Shown here: positions 38,901 through 50,130 of the stretch, in pieces
How the letters are laid out: each line of letters opens with the position of its first letter
How positions within the stretch are numbered: the stretch's first letter is position 1
Assembly (NCBI RefSeq): GCF_954871325.1
Contig: NC_088779.1
Location: 28,134,869-28,198,868 of the forward strand
Reading direction: 5' to 3'
DNA: 64,000 bases
Source of the DNA: Gordionus sp. m RMFG-2023
Lineage: Eukaryota; Nematomorpha; Gordioida; Chordodea; Parachordodidae
Translations under genes and position numbers: made by a program
The notes under the pieces: generated by a model
Told to the model about the DNA's origin: nothing
The model's database searches: none
What the model saw: the letters and a program-made list of their open reading frames with translations, nothing else

Positions 38901-40673
38901 TGACACTAGAATCCAATGGAATTTTAGGCAGTTGAGATAGGGCTGTTTGGGCTAGATCTAGTTCGGGGATATTTTCCTCCTGGAAGAAAAACTCTTTACT
39001 GTTGGAATAGGCATTGCGAAAGGGTAAAAATGCTGGGTCAGAAAAGCCATAGAATGGCTGTTTTATAGATAATAATGATATAAAATACTGTTAAATTGAT
39101 TTCAATTTCATTGGATAATATAATATATATATCCTTAACCCTCCTTAGATATTTTTTATCCTAAAATTTTCATCTTAATCTTTGTGGTGTGACTCAAGGA
39201 TGGTTCAAATACAATATAATACAAATGTTGGTGTAGATAGTGATGCAAAATCTCAGAAAGTGTAGATAGTGATGCAAAATCTCAGAAAATTATTATACAA
39301 GCCTGATAATTTTGCTCATATGGCACAAAAGTTAGAACATGGCTTAGGCAAAGCTAATATTGAGTTAGCAATTTTTTAAAATCAGCGCAAATGAAGTGAT
39401 TATGATTAATAGGTGTAAATTTTTTAAATTTAAAAATATTCATATTTTTATATTATTTGTCATTCCATTTCTTTACTATTCTATTAAGAATCCCTTGATT
39501 TTTTATTTTGTAAAAAACAATCAACTAAAATCTTAAATTTATATTTATTCATTACTTTATCAGACCTTCATATTATATTCATAAAAAATTGATTAATTAA
39601 CATTGTGGATCATATATAATAAATTATCAATTATAAAAACTTGCACTTATTCAAATTACCATTTAGTAATTATTTAAGTCTTAAATTGGTTGCTATAAAA
39701 TAATTTTTTAGGTAGAAATATGATATTCTTTTTTAAAATATACATCTGAGCTAGGAAGTCTATATAAATATGAAAGTTTTCAGGATCCATTGACAAGAAA
39801 TCAATGTCACTTAAATTTAGCAAAAAAACAGATCTGGGTGCTTGATAGATCCCTTATAATATTTCCAAACATGGAAGACTCCAATTATTTATGCGTGCTT
39901 GTAAACCAACCCTAAACCTGGAGTAGCCTCAAAAGAAATTTGGTCTCAAATTTTAGTCTCACAAGTCTGAATGTTAAAAAGCCCAATTTGGGTCAATTTT
40001 TATAAAAAATGGCTTAATTAAGATTATAACCAAACCTAAGATTTTGTTCATAAGTGTTAGAAAGGTCTGGACATCTATTTGTCAAAAATGTAGGCTTAAA
40101 TAATATTTTAGATAAAATCATATTGGCCATTTTAAAAAATGATGCAAATCAGCCTTTTTAACAATACTACTAAAAAAAATAAAATAGTCATGGTATGACT
40201 TAAAAAAGTTATGATAAATACTTTTTATAAATTTAATTATAAGTTTACCTCAAAATTTCTATTTTTTAAGGCCTTGGAATAATCTTTAACAGTAAGAAAT
40301 GTTCGCTTTTCATGTCGAGAATATTTTTCAGCATCCTTTATATAGGAATAAACATATTTTAAAAAATTGACATGAAAAGATTAAAAAAATTATAAATAAG
40401 TGTCTAATTTTTATAGAAATAAAATATTCAATAAAGATTAGACAATATTAAATGTGAAATATTCTAAATAAGTAATTAAATAAATGTATATTATTTTTAA
40501 TAATTATAAAAGTAAATTACCTGAATGAGAATGCTAAGCCAATATGACACGTTTTCAGAGATCAGATTTGAAATGGAAGAATCTAAATTAGGAATGCCAA
40601 TACTTTCTGCTATAAGTCTAATGGAATTAGGTGATATATTTGATCCAGTATAAAATAAATCTACTGGCTCCAT
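29939..40673 (-). CDS. TAF6: transcription initiation factor TFIID subunit 6 (TAF6)
   Basis: Twelve coding exons join in phase to 2577 bp, 858 residues: 40521-40673, 40249-40335, 38898-39057, 38584-38640, 37097-37275, 36802-36920, 34459-34961, 34197-34332, 33400-33611, 33034-33292, 30780-30927 and 29939-30502 (stop TGA). Residues 1-80 are the histone fold ([26 protein letters not shown]). Next come PFYGF and KAHWLCIEG, then [28 protein letters not shown] and the HEAT-type C-domain ([50 protein letters not shown]). The last 190 residues are Asn/Ser-rich. A stretch of about 30 residues after NPHLLY is absent from human TAF6. In TFIID, TAF6 pairs with TAF9 through histone folds. Introns run from 107 to 2106 bp; three carry mobile DNA, and several donors begin GTTT. 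Confidence 0.97.
31068..32983 (+). mobile_element. Tc1-like (Tc1/mariner) transposon in a TAF6 intron
   Basis: 1916 bp bounded by TA target duplications (31066-31067 and 32984-32985). The terminal inverted repeats are about 37 bp: CACTACCAGCCATAAATGAC at the left, CACTACCAACCATAAATGAT read inversely at the right, three to four mismatches in all. It sits in the 2106-bp intron between TAF6 exons 10 and 11, opposite in orientation to the gene, with the transposase on the plus strand. Nearly matching ends show moderate age. The coding region is broken, so this copy cannot make its own transposase. Confidence 0.95.
31837..32830 (+). pseudogene. Tc1-like transposase, broken (DDE domain)
   Basis: Starts [12 protein letters not shown]. 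An N-terminal helix-turn-helix ([20 protein letters not shown]) and the basic linker RPGRRRK with a second helix region follow. After a frame change near 32118 the sequence runs [20 protein letters not shown], then [12 protein letters not shown] (first catalytic Asp, 32254-32256), [11 protein letters not shown] and [13 protein letters not shown], then a stop. In another frame come QDNDPKHT (second Asp, 32521) and [11 protein letters not shown] (Glu, 32634). The three acidic residues of the DDE site are all present, but at least three frame changes or stops separate them. In Tc1 elements the protein cuts and pastes at TA. Confidence 0.93.
35742..36090. mobile_element. GGCCC-type hAT MITE in TAF6 intron 6
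   Basis: Right end GGCCCAATGCAGATCACTA and interior AATATTTGATTTTATTTATA, ACTAGACGCCATATAACATA match the element at 51578-51930 read inversely. The left end (GGAGATTGCAAAACTCGACC) is diverged. No target duplication could be confirmed. It lies in the 1840-bp intron between TAF6 exons 6 and 7. Confidence 0.8.
37634..37912 (+). other. unassigned 92-codon open frame in TAF6 intron 4
   Basis: An uninterrupted plus-strand frame starting [20 protein letters not shown], ending [11 protein letters not shown], antisense to TAF6. Its composition is less biased than the flanking intron, and [20 protein letters not shown] reads like protein. I recognise no family. It may be a remnant of an unknown element or chance. 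Confidence 0.3.
37977..38316. mobile_element. hAT MITE, CAATGACATAT family, copy 3
   Basis: 340 bp with long inverted ends (CAATGACATATATAATACC, then TAGACTGACGATTCATTCAT, at both sides) and a perfect 8-bp target duplication CCCGTAAC (37969-37976 and 38317-38324). It lies in the intron between TAF6 exons 4 and 5. It is the best-preserved member of the family in this window. Confidence 0.95.
39232..39289. repeat. 29-bp exact tandem duplication
   Basis: GTGTAGATAGTGATGCAAAA with CTCAGAAA occurs twice head to tail, without differences, in the intron between TAF6 exons 2 and 3. Identity suggests a recent slip. Confidence 0.9.
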
Positions 40674-41412
40674 AAGTAATAAATAAATATATATTGAAAT
40701 AAGGATTTTTTTTTAATTTGGATAGTTGTTATATTTACAAGATCATTAACACGCTCATACTTATTTTTGTAGCATCGTGAATTTCTACAAAAAATGAAAA
40801 TAAAATTTAGATCATTTGAATCCACATGGTAAATATGTATCTGTGGAAGTTTGGCGCTTTGTGACCTTTCAAGAAATATAAAATTTAGAAGCGGTACTTC
40901 ATCCATTAATATTTATTCTATGAACTAATTTTATTTAAAATGTAATATTTAAAATCAAAAAATATTTATATATTAGGTTTTGATTTAAAAAATCCCTAAT
41001 AAGAATGGAAGTTGCTTAAAAGTCTGGAAAATATTTAGTGATTATTTTAGATATTAACGGTATATACAAATACATTTTAATATTTTGAATGCCTAAAAAA
41101 TTTAAAAAATCTTGGGTGATAATATATATTATATCCTATCAGGAAAAAGAGCCCTCTAGACCTCCACACCAATAACTCTGATGGCATCCCGTTCCTCATA
41201 AAAAAATATAGAAAAATATAATTTTAATATATTGATTCAATTACCCCTCTTAGGCCCATGCCCCTTTTAAATTTAATTTTTTTTATATTTAGGTTTCCAT
41301 GGAGAGGCTTATACTATAATATATTTCCTAACTAAAAATTAATCTAAAAAATATTATAAAATCTATACGACAAAAATATAGTATAACTTACACATCATTT
41401 ATATGTTAGAAG

Positions 41413-41823
41413 CAGAGTTGTGCATTTGCTATTTATAAAAAAATTTGAGCAACGATCTTAAAAGATCCGTAAAATTTGAAGATCTTTTATTTTTAAAAAA
41501 TTTTGTGTAACGATCTTCAAAGATTTTCATGATATTTATTTTTTTACCCCTTTATTAAAAGCCCAGATGTTTTTCAATTTTATTAATATAATATTTCTTT
41601 TATGTTTTATACCTCTCCTCCTGCCTTGATGAAAATTGAAAAACATCTGGGCTTTTAATAAAGGGGTAAAAAAATAAATATCATGAAGATCTTTGAAGAT
41701 CGTTACACATAATTTTTAAAAAATAGAAGATCTTCAAATTTTACGATCTTCAAAGATCTTGCTCAAATTTTTAAGCTAGATCTCGCTCAAAAATCTTCAA
41801 AGAAGATCTTTTGTACAACTCTG
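41413..41823. mobile_element. hAT-type foldback element
   Basis: 411 bp, almost all of it two inverted arms of about 180 bp around a ~50-bp centre. The arms share CAGAGTTGT at the tips and AGCCCAGATGTTTTTCAATT near the centre. The sequence is full of GATCTTCAAAGATC palindromes. A perfect 8-bp target duplication GTTAGAAG flanks it (41405-41412 and 41824-41831), and the CAGAG tip fits hAT. The transcript would form a long hairpin. It lies about 0.7 kb upstream of the TAF6 start codon. Confidence 0.94.
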
Positions 41824-42240
41824 GTTAGAAGCACAGACATAATATAATACACAACATTCGCATTTCGCTATTCCCCCTCCCCCTCCACCACTAATATATA
41901 GAATATTACTCTGAGCAAAACAATTATTTATAAGAAATATATGTAAAAGTTAATAACTTTTTAAAATAATGACTTTAATTTAAAATTTTTAGAAACTAAA
42001 TAACTTTATAAAAAAAGTTAAAAGCTTATATTTTTATCTTTAAAAATGTAAATATGACTTGCAATATGTGGACTTAAAGACCCTGAATAAATATATTTAG
42101 AAAACAGTCTTCCCATAATATCAAATATATGGGTGGGATAATGAATTTCACTTAGATTTATCAACTTCATTTAATTTTTTGCACTGTTATTCTTCATTTT
42201 CTATCTTAATGCTACCTAGATAACAATATATTCATTTTAG

Positions 42241-42527
42241 AGCAAACTTTATTTGCACTTCTTCTTGAATTATATCATAGAGTTTAACTGGGGACGTTTA
42301 TTTTTATAAAATCCTAATTGTTCTCCCATGTTTATGCACTGATAACTTATTTTAACAATTTGACCTACCTCATGACATTTTCCCTTATCTCCTTAGCAAG
42401 TCCTGGAAATAGTCTTTGGAAAAATAAACTTGACCGAAAAACACTACAAAAGAATCTGACAGAAAAGTGTGAAAAAATCTTTAAAAAAAACTATGCGAAA
42501 AAACTGAGGGGATATAAACAAACTTAG
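42241..42527 (+). CDS. candidate terminal exons of an unrecognised gene
   Basis: Exon 42241-42295 (SKLYLHFFLNYIIEFNWG, ends in phase 1 before GTTTAT) and last exon 42397-42527 (after CTCCTTAG; SPGNSLWKNKLDRKTLQKNL, then TEKCEKIFKKNYAKKLRGYK and stop TAG) are phase-compatible. The second exon has a strong 3' splice site and a Lys-rich, charged composition unlike surrounding DNA. The first is weaker. No upstream exon was identified between here and the TAF6 start, and no family is recognised. It could be the end of a small gene transcribed away from TAF6, or a chance frame. Confidence 0.33.
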
Positions 42528-43443
42528 GAATAAAATGCCGTTGAAAAATCGTTATTAAAAGAAAAAATTATAAAATTTGCAGCAAAAAATAATATCTTTT
42601 ATGAAATGGAGAAAATATAAATTTTATTTCAAATTAATTTTAATTCTAAAAATGAAAATAAAAATATTATAAATTAAATTCGAATGTTATAATAATATAT
42701 AATAAATCAGATTTGTTGTTAAATGCAAAAAAATTAATCCTTATTAAAATCAATGTTTAATTTTGTTGAAATTGAATTAGATCCACGTTTTATTATAGTT
42801 AGATAATTATATCACATTTTATATTGGTTATAATTTTATTTATTTTCTTATAATAATTTACATTTTATTTTTCCTATCTTAAATTACATTTTCTTTTCTA
42901 TTTATATATCCTTTTTTTAAACAATATAAAAAAAATAACTAATACAAATTGATGTATAAAAAAAATGATAATATAAAATTTTCACCGATTAAATTTAAAT
43001 ACAAATTGATATATAATAAAATAAATCAATTGCCAAAATAAATAATAAAATAATATCGATCAACATATTCAACACTTACCAATTCACACTAACAGTAATA
43101 ACAATTCTTGTTTAAATATCAAATATATTTTAACAGACAACTTCATATTATGCAAATTTTCTTAATAAATTTCTGTTTTATCTTTTTGTTAAATATATTC
43201 TCGATTATCATTTTAATAATAATTTTTTATATAAAAAAAATCTAATACAAAATAATATATATTAAATAAAATAAAAATAAACAAAAATATTATCATTAAT
43301 GATAACATAAAACTTTCAAAATTTTGTATTATCAATTATTAATAAAATTATTATATTAATATTTACTTTTTTTTAAATATAATAAAAGGATAATATAAAA
43401 TATCTAAATCACTAAGTGGAAACGTGAATTAATAACTTAGAAT
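42528..43443. other. gene-free AT-rich stretch
   Basis: About 900 bp of extreme A/T content with no exon, inverted ends or coding frame visible. Confidence 0.6.
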
Positions 43444-44430
43444 CAGGCGCGTACGCAGCGGAGGGGGGGGGACAAATCCCCCCCCCCCCCCAATTCAAAA
43501 AATGCAGATGCCGGATTATATTTTTCAAAAATATTATTGTTAATATTAATTTATATTTGTTAATATTTATTCTTATCTCATATATACATATATATATATA
43601 TTTTATTTATCACATTCATCTACTAAGTTATTTTATCAATCAATTTCGATTTCAAGTTTTCCTTGGCGTAATTTACCTATTATTTTCAAATTTTAGTGGA
43701 GTAATATTTATCTAAATTTCTAATAAAATAATAATTATCTCTGAAACTCCTTGTCCAACAGGGAGAAAAAAATTGCAAGCTTGTCCAACGAGATCGAGTC
43801 TCCGCCACAGTAACAGCTATTTTGGAGTTAGAAGAGCTGATTATTAATGCTATTACTGAAATATCACAATGGCTTGAAAGAAATATTTCCTCAGAAGCAA
43901 GAAAATTATTGGATTCAATACTTATTCCAAATTTTTTTCTCATTAGAATGTATTATTTAATTATACAACTATTTTATGTAATACTTTTAAAAAAATAACA
44001 TTGACTTGATTAAGAAGATGAGAATAGCGGAGAGCATTTTATTAGAATTCAAGGAAATAGAGCTAGTGTTGTTGAAGAATTTCATATTTTATATGTTATT
44101 GTTGAGTCAAAAGCAGAGCTATACGTGTTAAATATTTGTCCCCCTCGACTTGCAGCAAGCAAGCTCATCATCAAAACATTAATATAGGATCAGTAGAAGA
44201 GTATTATAAAACAAATGTCCCCTCTCCCAACCTTTTTCATATGGTGATAGAAAAAAAATATAAATATTTGTTATATTTTTATCATGAAGATGTTAAAATA
44301 TCTTATGATGCCTTATTAGATGAATAACTATGATTAAAAGATTAACTATGGTTGATACAGTCCCAAAAAATGCTATGGATGCTTTTTATTTCAAACACAT
44401 TTTAGATTATACTCCCAATTATTAAAATGG
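43444..44430 (+). mobile_element. hAT element remnant, 5' part
   Basis: Left terminus CAGGCGCGTACGCAGCGG, followed by G and C runs. A frame at about 44130-44230 reads PSTCSKQAHHQNINIGSVEE and YYKTNV, which fits the hAT segment 'PRxxxRQxHRxN...DPExYYRxSxFIPxxD' that precedes the dimerisation domain. Other pieces are in shifted frames with stops. No right end or target duplication was found, so limits are approximate. Confidence 0.65.
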
Positions 44431-44506
44431 TTATATATATATTAGCAGCTCTTTAGTAAACTAATGAGAAAACATTCACTTTTTTAAGAAGAATAACAGA
44501 GCCTTG

Positions 44507-44834
44507 CAGAGGTACCATTTGCAGGACCAGGCTCAGATTTTATTTTAAAATTTTTTCCGGCCCGGGTTTTTTTAAAAAAATTTTCAGGCCCGGCCCGGCT
44601 GGCTTAGCCCGAATTTTTTAAAATAAATTATATTTATTTTTGATATTTATAGCTAATAATGGCGATTTCAAATATTTGGTTTTAAAATATATAACTCGGC
44701 TCGGATATTTTTTCTTAAAAAATTTTCAGACCCAGCCCGGGTGTTTTTAAAAAAAAAAATTACGAGCCCGGCCCGGGTATATTTAAAAAAATTAAAATAC
44801 GGTCCGGCTCAGGGGCCGGGCCTGCAAGTCTGTG
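44507..44834. mobile_element. GGCCC-rich hAT MITE
   Basis: Begins CAGAGGTACCATTTGCAGG and ends, inverted, CACAGACTTGCAGGCCCGG. GGCCCGGCC blocks stand at both ends in otherwise A/T DNA. The target duplication is not preserved. Confidence 0.75.
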
Positions 44835-45184
44835 AAAAACATACCTATGAAATACAACATCTGAAAGTAGATTGAATGATTTGGATCTTTTGAATATTCA
44901 TAGACATTTAACGCCAAGCAAGGATTGATAAATGAAAAATTAGCTCAAAACATACAAAATACAATTATTCCTAAGAAACATTTTGTGTATTAATTTATAT
45001 TTACAACATTTAAATTTTTTATACTATATATATTTTAAAAGCTCAAAAAATTCAAATTTCAATTTTGGGTAATTTAGGTTAATATAATAATTTATTATAA
45101 TTTTAATGCTTTATTATTTAATTTTAAAATTTATATTTTCAATTTGTATTTTAAACCTAAATCATCTGGTGTAAATTATTTAAA

Positions 45185-46401
45185 ATGTCATCACATATGG
45201 ATATCGAAGTCGATGTAATTATGTCAGCCAATGATAATATTAACGAAGTGGAAGGTACCTAGAAAATGTTAATAACAATAATACAAATTCCATTTCAAAA
45301 TTTGAAAAATATTTCAAAATAATGCAAAAACTACAGGTGTCTATAAATTTATTTGTAAAATATAGAGAAAATATAGCCTCAAATAAATCTAGCAGCTATA
45401 ACCTCAAAACACCTAATGGTAATTGTCATTAGAGATCTGCAAAGTTAGGCCCGGCCCGCACCCCTGGCCTACTTTTATTTAAAATAATCGGGCCGGGCCG
45501 GGTCGGACCTTGGAATTTTTTTTAAATATATCTAAATCTATCAATTTTATATTGAATTTTTTATGTAAAATAAAAATATTTGATTTTATTTATTGAAACT
45601 AAGCGACATATAACATATGTCTTTTAATTGAGTAATAATGTTGCACATGACAATATTTCTTAGAAACTGGCTGATAGAGTCATTGTAGATTTTATAATTG
45701 ATACAGTTATGCCATAGTTGATAATCCATCATTTACCATGATGATTAAAACTATCCCCTGGTACAATAATTTTTTTGTCTCTAGCCACTAATGATCAAGA
45801 TAGCAGATACTTTTGAAGTGATGGAAGATGCTATAATCGAAGATGTTAAAAATCAACGTAATAGGCTTATGGTAAAGCGGAACAAAGATACCCTATTTAG
45901 TACCACAAAAACGACTTCCACTAATAATTCTTTTGAAATATCCCCAAGACGAGTTTTTTAAATCTAAAAATACTCAAATGATTATTTTTGATAATTTTTC
46001 TTATGTTAAAAATAAGTATATAAAATTAAATACTGCCTTGACCTCAGGCGCCATTGTTTAGAGATTATTTAGTAAGGCTAAACTTATATTTTCTGATCGT
46101 CGCTCTAGACTTGGGGATGATAGTATAGAAATAATTTAATTATTAAAATGCAACAAATTAAGTAAAAAAATTAATATAAAAAGTTATTTTTATTACATTA
46201 ATTTTAGTCTTTTTACATAAATTTTTTTATAATTAATAATTAACTATATTTAAATATTTATAAATGTTTATTTTTATATATAAAACAAATTTTTTTAAAA
46301 TTTTTCTTTATAAAAAGTATCCAAAACTACTTTGCTAGCACGTTACTTTTTTGATAAATAGCGATAGCGCGCTACTTTTAAAGTAGGGCTTAACACTTCT
46401 G
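45185..46401 (+). mobile_element. hAT (hobo/Ac-type) remnant
   Basis: The right end is CAGAAGTGTTAAGCCCTAC read inversely (46401). Shortly before it, in split frames, lies the hAT C-terminal signature (GAIV, then RLFSKAKLIFSDRRSRLGDD, then LLKCNKL). The 5' part near 45190 may include the start of the frame (MDIEVDVIMSANDNINEVEG). No left terminal repeat was found. A half-length GGCCC MITE (from 45430) is inserted in it. Confidence 0.7.
45430..45640. mobile_element. partial GGCCC-type hAT MITE
   Basis: Starts TAGAGATCTGCAAAGTTAGG, continues with GGGCCGGGCCGGGTCGGACC and AAATATTTGATTTTATTTAT, the same order as the inverse of 51578-51930, but stops about half way. It is 3'-truncated. Confidence 0.8.
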
Positions 46402-46419
46402 CTCAAATGTTATATTATC

Positions 46420-46990
46420 ATGGTTTGTTAAAACTATGTCTACTTTCTGGATTAATCTGAGAGATTTTCAGTAAGCCAATTGTTTTGCTCTTTGATTTGA
46501 TAATCAAGACCAGCCACCTTGATACGAAATTATTTTCAAAACGAGTTCTTTGTGATGATATCAATAAGAATTATTTGTAGTATCATTTATAATTTTGTTT
46601 ATGACCATATTGGAAAGGATATGAGAGAACACATAGCCCTACTTAACACTCGTTTTTGATCTTGACGAAGGATAATTGTAGCTGCCGAAGCGGAAGCCTG
46701 GCATATAAGGCATAGCAGCAATACTTTATAATTTCTATTATGTTAAGGTTGATGTCACTTTCCCATAAATAGCCTCAAAGAGCTTAAACTGACGTTGTCG
46801 AAAGTTTTCTAAAATCTACAAAGGTAAAGATGGATTGGAGTTTTTATATAACACATTTTTGTAGATGAGAATAAAATCGGCCCTTTAATGTTTTTCAGGT
46901 CTGTAAGCCTGAATATAGCGTATTAGGAGGTGTTTAGTGGAAGTAAGAATCTCCCTTAAAAGTACCATGAGTAAGATACAAAGGATGACG
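46420..46990 (-). pseudogene. LINE reverse transcriptase fragment, decayed
   Basis: Reading the minus strand in shifted frames gives STKHLLIRYIQAYRPEKH, then FTFVDFRK with a frame change inside the family FVDFRKAFDTV block, then ALYARL. These correspond in order to LLPKYICAYRPNKN and FFTFIDFSRAFDTV of the LINE at 62623-64000. So it is a relative of that element with the 3' half missing and many breaks. Confidence 0.68.
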
Positions 46991-47866
46991 GCTGTAATCG
47001 TCGAAGGATGAAGGGCAAGAGTGGACTGGCGGCGACGCTACGACCTCATGGTCATTTTTTTATACCCATACCCCACATTTTTCCCGGCCTTCCATTTGGT
47101 TCCCTTAAATGGCTTCTTTAAATTATATGATATTTATTACTTCTTATTTTTGATAATAAGTTCAAACGATTTACATTTTTAATAAAAAAAAGAATAGTAT
47201 GACATGATAATCATATATTTTATTTTAAAAAATTGCACATATATATTTTATTTTAGATTTACAAAGATATTGCAGTATAAAATCAAAATATCAGATTTTT
47301 AAATATAAAATAATACATACTCAATATATAAAATAAATTAATTACACAAAAATTATTACAATTATACAATATTGCACAGAGAAATCAGGCACCGATGATA
47401 TTGTAAATAAATATAAATAAGATTTAAATAAAAGAATAAATCTTTCATTAATTTGAACCTTTACACAAAGATTAACATAATTCGTTACATAATTAACACT
47501 AAATATATTTGCCAATTATGCCAGTTTTTCCAAGGCCTTTTCAGAAATACCATTACTATTTATTTCATTAAAATGCCTTGGATGCAAATATTGCACATTC
47601 AAAATTAGCTCTTTATTAGCAGAAAATCTATTCGTCAAGCTATTTATAATTTGATCAATTATAGGACTAAATACATCGATCCTATAAAGGTCAATCGAAT
47701 CTTGAGGACGATTTTTGCCTTCGAGGCTCTATATTCTCTTCGTTCGTCCTATTCAATTTTTTGGCCGAGCCTTCTGTACCCAGATACTCTCCGGAAGCTT
47801 TAATATGAAAGTGTTTCATTTAAATTAGAAGCCATTTTTATTTTCTTTATTTTGAATCGATGTAAT

Positions 47867-48150
47867 AATTATCGATGATACAGAAGACTTATCATCTTCA
47901 ATCATTTTCTATGCTGACAAAATATCGAAATTCTTAGTTTGAAGATATACTCATTACCATTCGTTAATATAATTTATCAATTTACTATTTATTGGTGTAA
48001 TGGATTTTAATTATCGATGATACAGAAGACTTATTATCTTCAATCATTTTCTATGCTGACAAAATATCGAAATTCTTAGTTTGAAGATATACTCATTACC
48101 ATTCGATAATATAATTTATCAATTTACTATTTATTGGTGTATCGGATTTT
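47867..48150. repeat. 142-bp tandem duplication inside a hAT copy
   Basis: Two head-to-tail copies starting AATTATCGATGATACAGAAG, differing at only a few positions. They must have arisen after this hAT copy diverged from its sisters, which lack the duplication. Confidence 0.9.
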
Positions 48151-48705
48151 GCATTAAAAAAGAAAGTTATTGAGGTATAGTAACTGTTAATTGCAACTTA
48201 AAATTTTCATGTGCATTCATATCCAATTTTGAAGGAGATATTGTAGGATCCCTTTAATCGATTTGTGGCATATCTGAGAAGGAGCTCTTTAAAAGAATAG
48301 ATGATAAAATTATTATAGATGAACGTGATGTTAATATTCATATATATAATGAAATTGTTTCCGATATCAATAATCCACTTTTTGAAATATCTGAAGGCAT
48401 TATTGATGTAGTTGCTTTAGACAAGTTTGAGGATAATAAAGATCATTTAAAAAAGCAGAGAAAAGCATGTGGTAATGATATATAGCGTCAAGCGACGTTA
48501 TTGTTATTTTATTAATTAAAATATAGTAAACGACATGATAATTCTTAAGAAATGTGATACTCCATTAATAGAGATATCATTAAAAATAATTACTCAGAAA
48601 AAATATTGTGAAAATAATATTTTAGTTTTCTAATAGGTCTTTATTTTGATATCCTCTGATCGGCCTTTAAAATCGACATTTTCTTCCGGCCTTATGGGCA
48701 AATTG

Positions 48706-50130
48706 CAGTGAAGAAGCGTCAAGTTCACTACTAGGGAAGCAATCAAAAAATTTTTTTATTTTTGTCAAACTCATAACATAAAAACATAAGATTTATAAAT
48801 AAGTGGTATTCGTCTTTGTTTTTGAGTACATACTGCATTATAAAAGTTATCGCTAGATTTTAAATTTTTTAATAATTTTTCTTCAATCGAAATCAAAGAT
48901 AGATTCGATAATCGATTTTGGCTCATCCTGTTTCTGCTATAAGATTTGATTTTTTTAAAGATGAAAAACTCCGTTCTGCACTTGCTGTTGTTGAAGCCAA
49001 AGTTAAGATGAATTTGCATAACTTAAAAAACTCTTTAAAACTTTTCATCAATGGTACATATTAAAAATTCAAGTATTTCATTAACTTTCATTTTTCTTCT
49101 ATATTCAACATCCCGAAACACTTTCTTTATAGGTTTCCAGCTTGTGTAAGTCGAGAAAACATATAGAGTTGATTAATATTTTTAATATTCCTCTATTTGA
49201 TTTGACTTTAGAATTATGCTGTTCGATTGATATTTTGCGCATCGAATCTATCATATTTTCAATATGATTTTGGCCAAATTTTTTTAATTGAATCATGGAC
49301 TGCAAATTAGCTTTTGATTCTCCATGCCGTTTAACTACCTTTGAAAAATTATTCACATCCGAAAATCCTGTATCATTCCCAAACATATTTTTCCTTTGGG
49401 AATAATAGGCATCACAAACAATATAGAGAATTAGAAAATTCACATCCAGTGAGCCATTCATATTTTTCATATTTATCGATAGAAACATTACGGATGCAAA
49501 TTTTGATTTCCTTTTTTAAGTTTTGTAAAATTGATTTTGGTCTTCCTTTTTCAATAATCAATTTTTTCGCATTAAAATTTCTTGAGCTAAATGATAATGT
49601 TATTAAATTTTCAATAATACAATAATTAAACATTAATTAAGGATTTTAAAAACGAAAAAATTTTTATTTTAAAAAAGTAAGGAAAAAAAATATTATATAC
49701 AAGCATTTTTTTATTTGCTTCCCCAATGCTTATTTTTTAATGGTAAAATTACACAATACCATGGCATGATTTTCTCTTTATTTATTAAAAAAAATAAGCA
49801 ATATTAAATTTGCTTCCCTCATGTACATTTTTTTTAACGTAGTAAAAAATAATAGTAAATTTTTTAACGTAGTAAAAATAATAGTAACTTTTTAACGTAA
49901 GTAAAAATAATAGTTTTTCTTAATATAGTAAAAATAATATTAATTTTTTAACGTTATAAAAATTAAATTAATCTTTTTAACGTTATAAAAATTATATTAA
50001 TCTCTTTAACGAAGTCAGTTTAGTTTATTCAGCATAGTACAAAGATTATATTAAGTTTATTTAAAAATTTTGTAAGAAATATTTCAAGGGAAGCAATGCT
50101 TCCCTTGCTTCTATGGACGCTTCGTCACTA
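48706..50130 (-). mobile_element. hAT element with TTF-type finger remnant, nested insertion
   Basis: 1425 bp starting CAGTGAAGAAGCGTC and ending GACGCTTCGTCACTA (inverse TAGTGACGAAGCGTC). The 8-bp target duplication GCAAATTG/GCAAAATG has one mismatch. On the minus strand 49633 to 49105 encodes the hAT N-terminal zinc-finger region (KLIIEKGRPKSIL, YEWLTGCEFSN, then in another frame SKVVKRHGESKANLQSM, RGILKILINSICFLD). 49019 to 48771 encodes the dimerisation tail (RMSQNRLSNLSLISIEEKLL). The catalytic middle is deleted, so it is non-autonomous. At 49830-50015 lie six to seven copies of a ~29-bp AACGTAGTAAAAATAATA unit. Confidence 0.9.
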
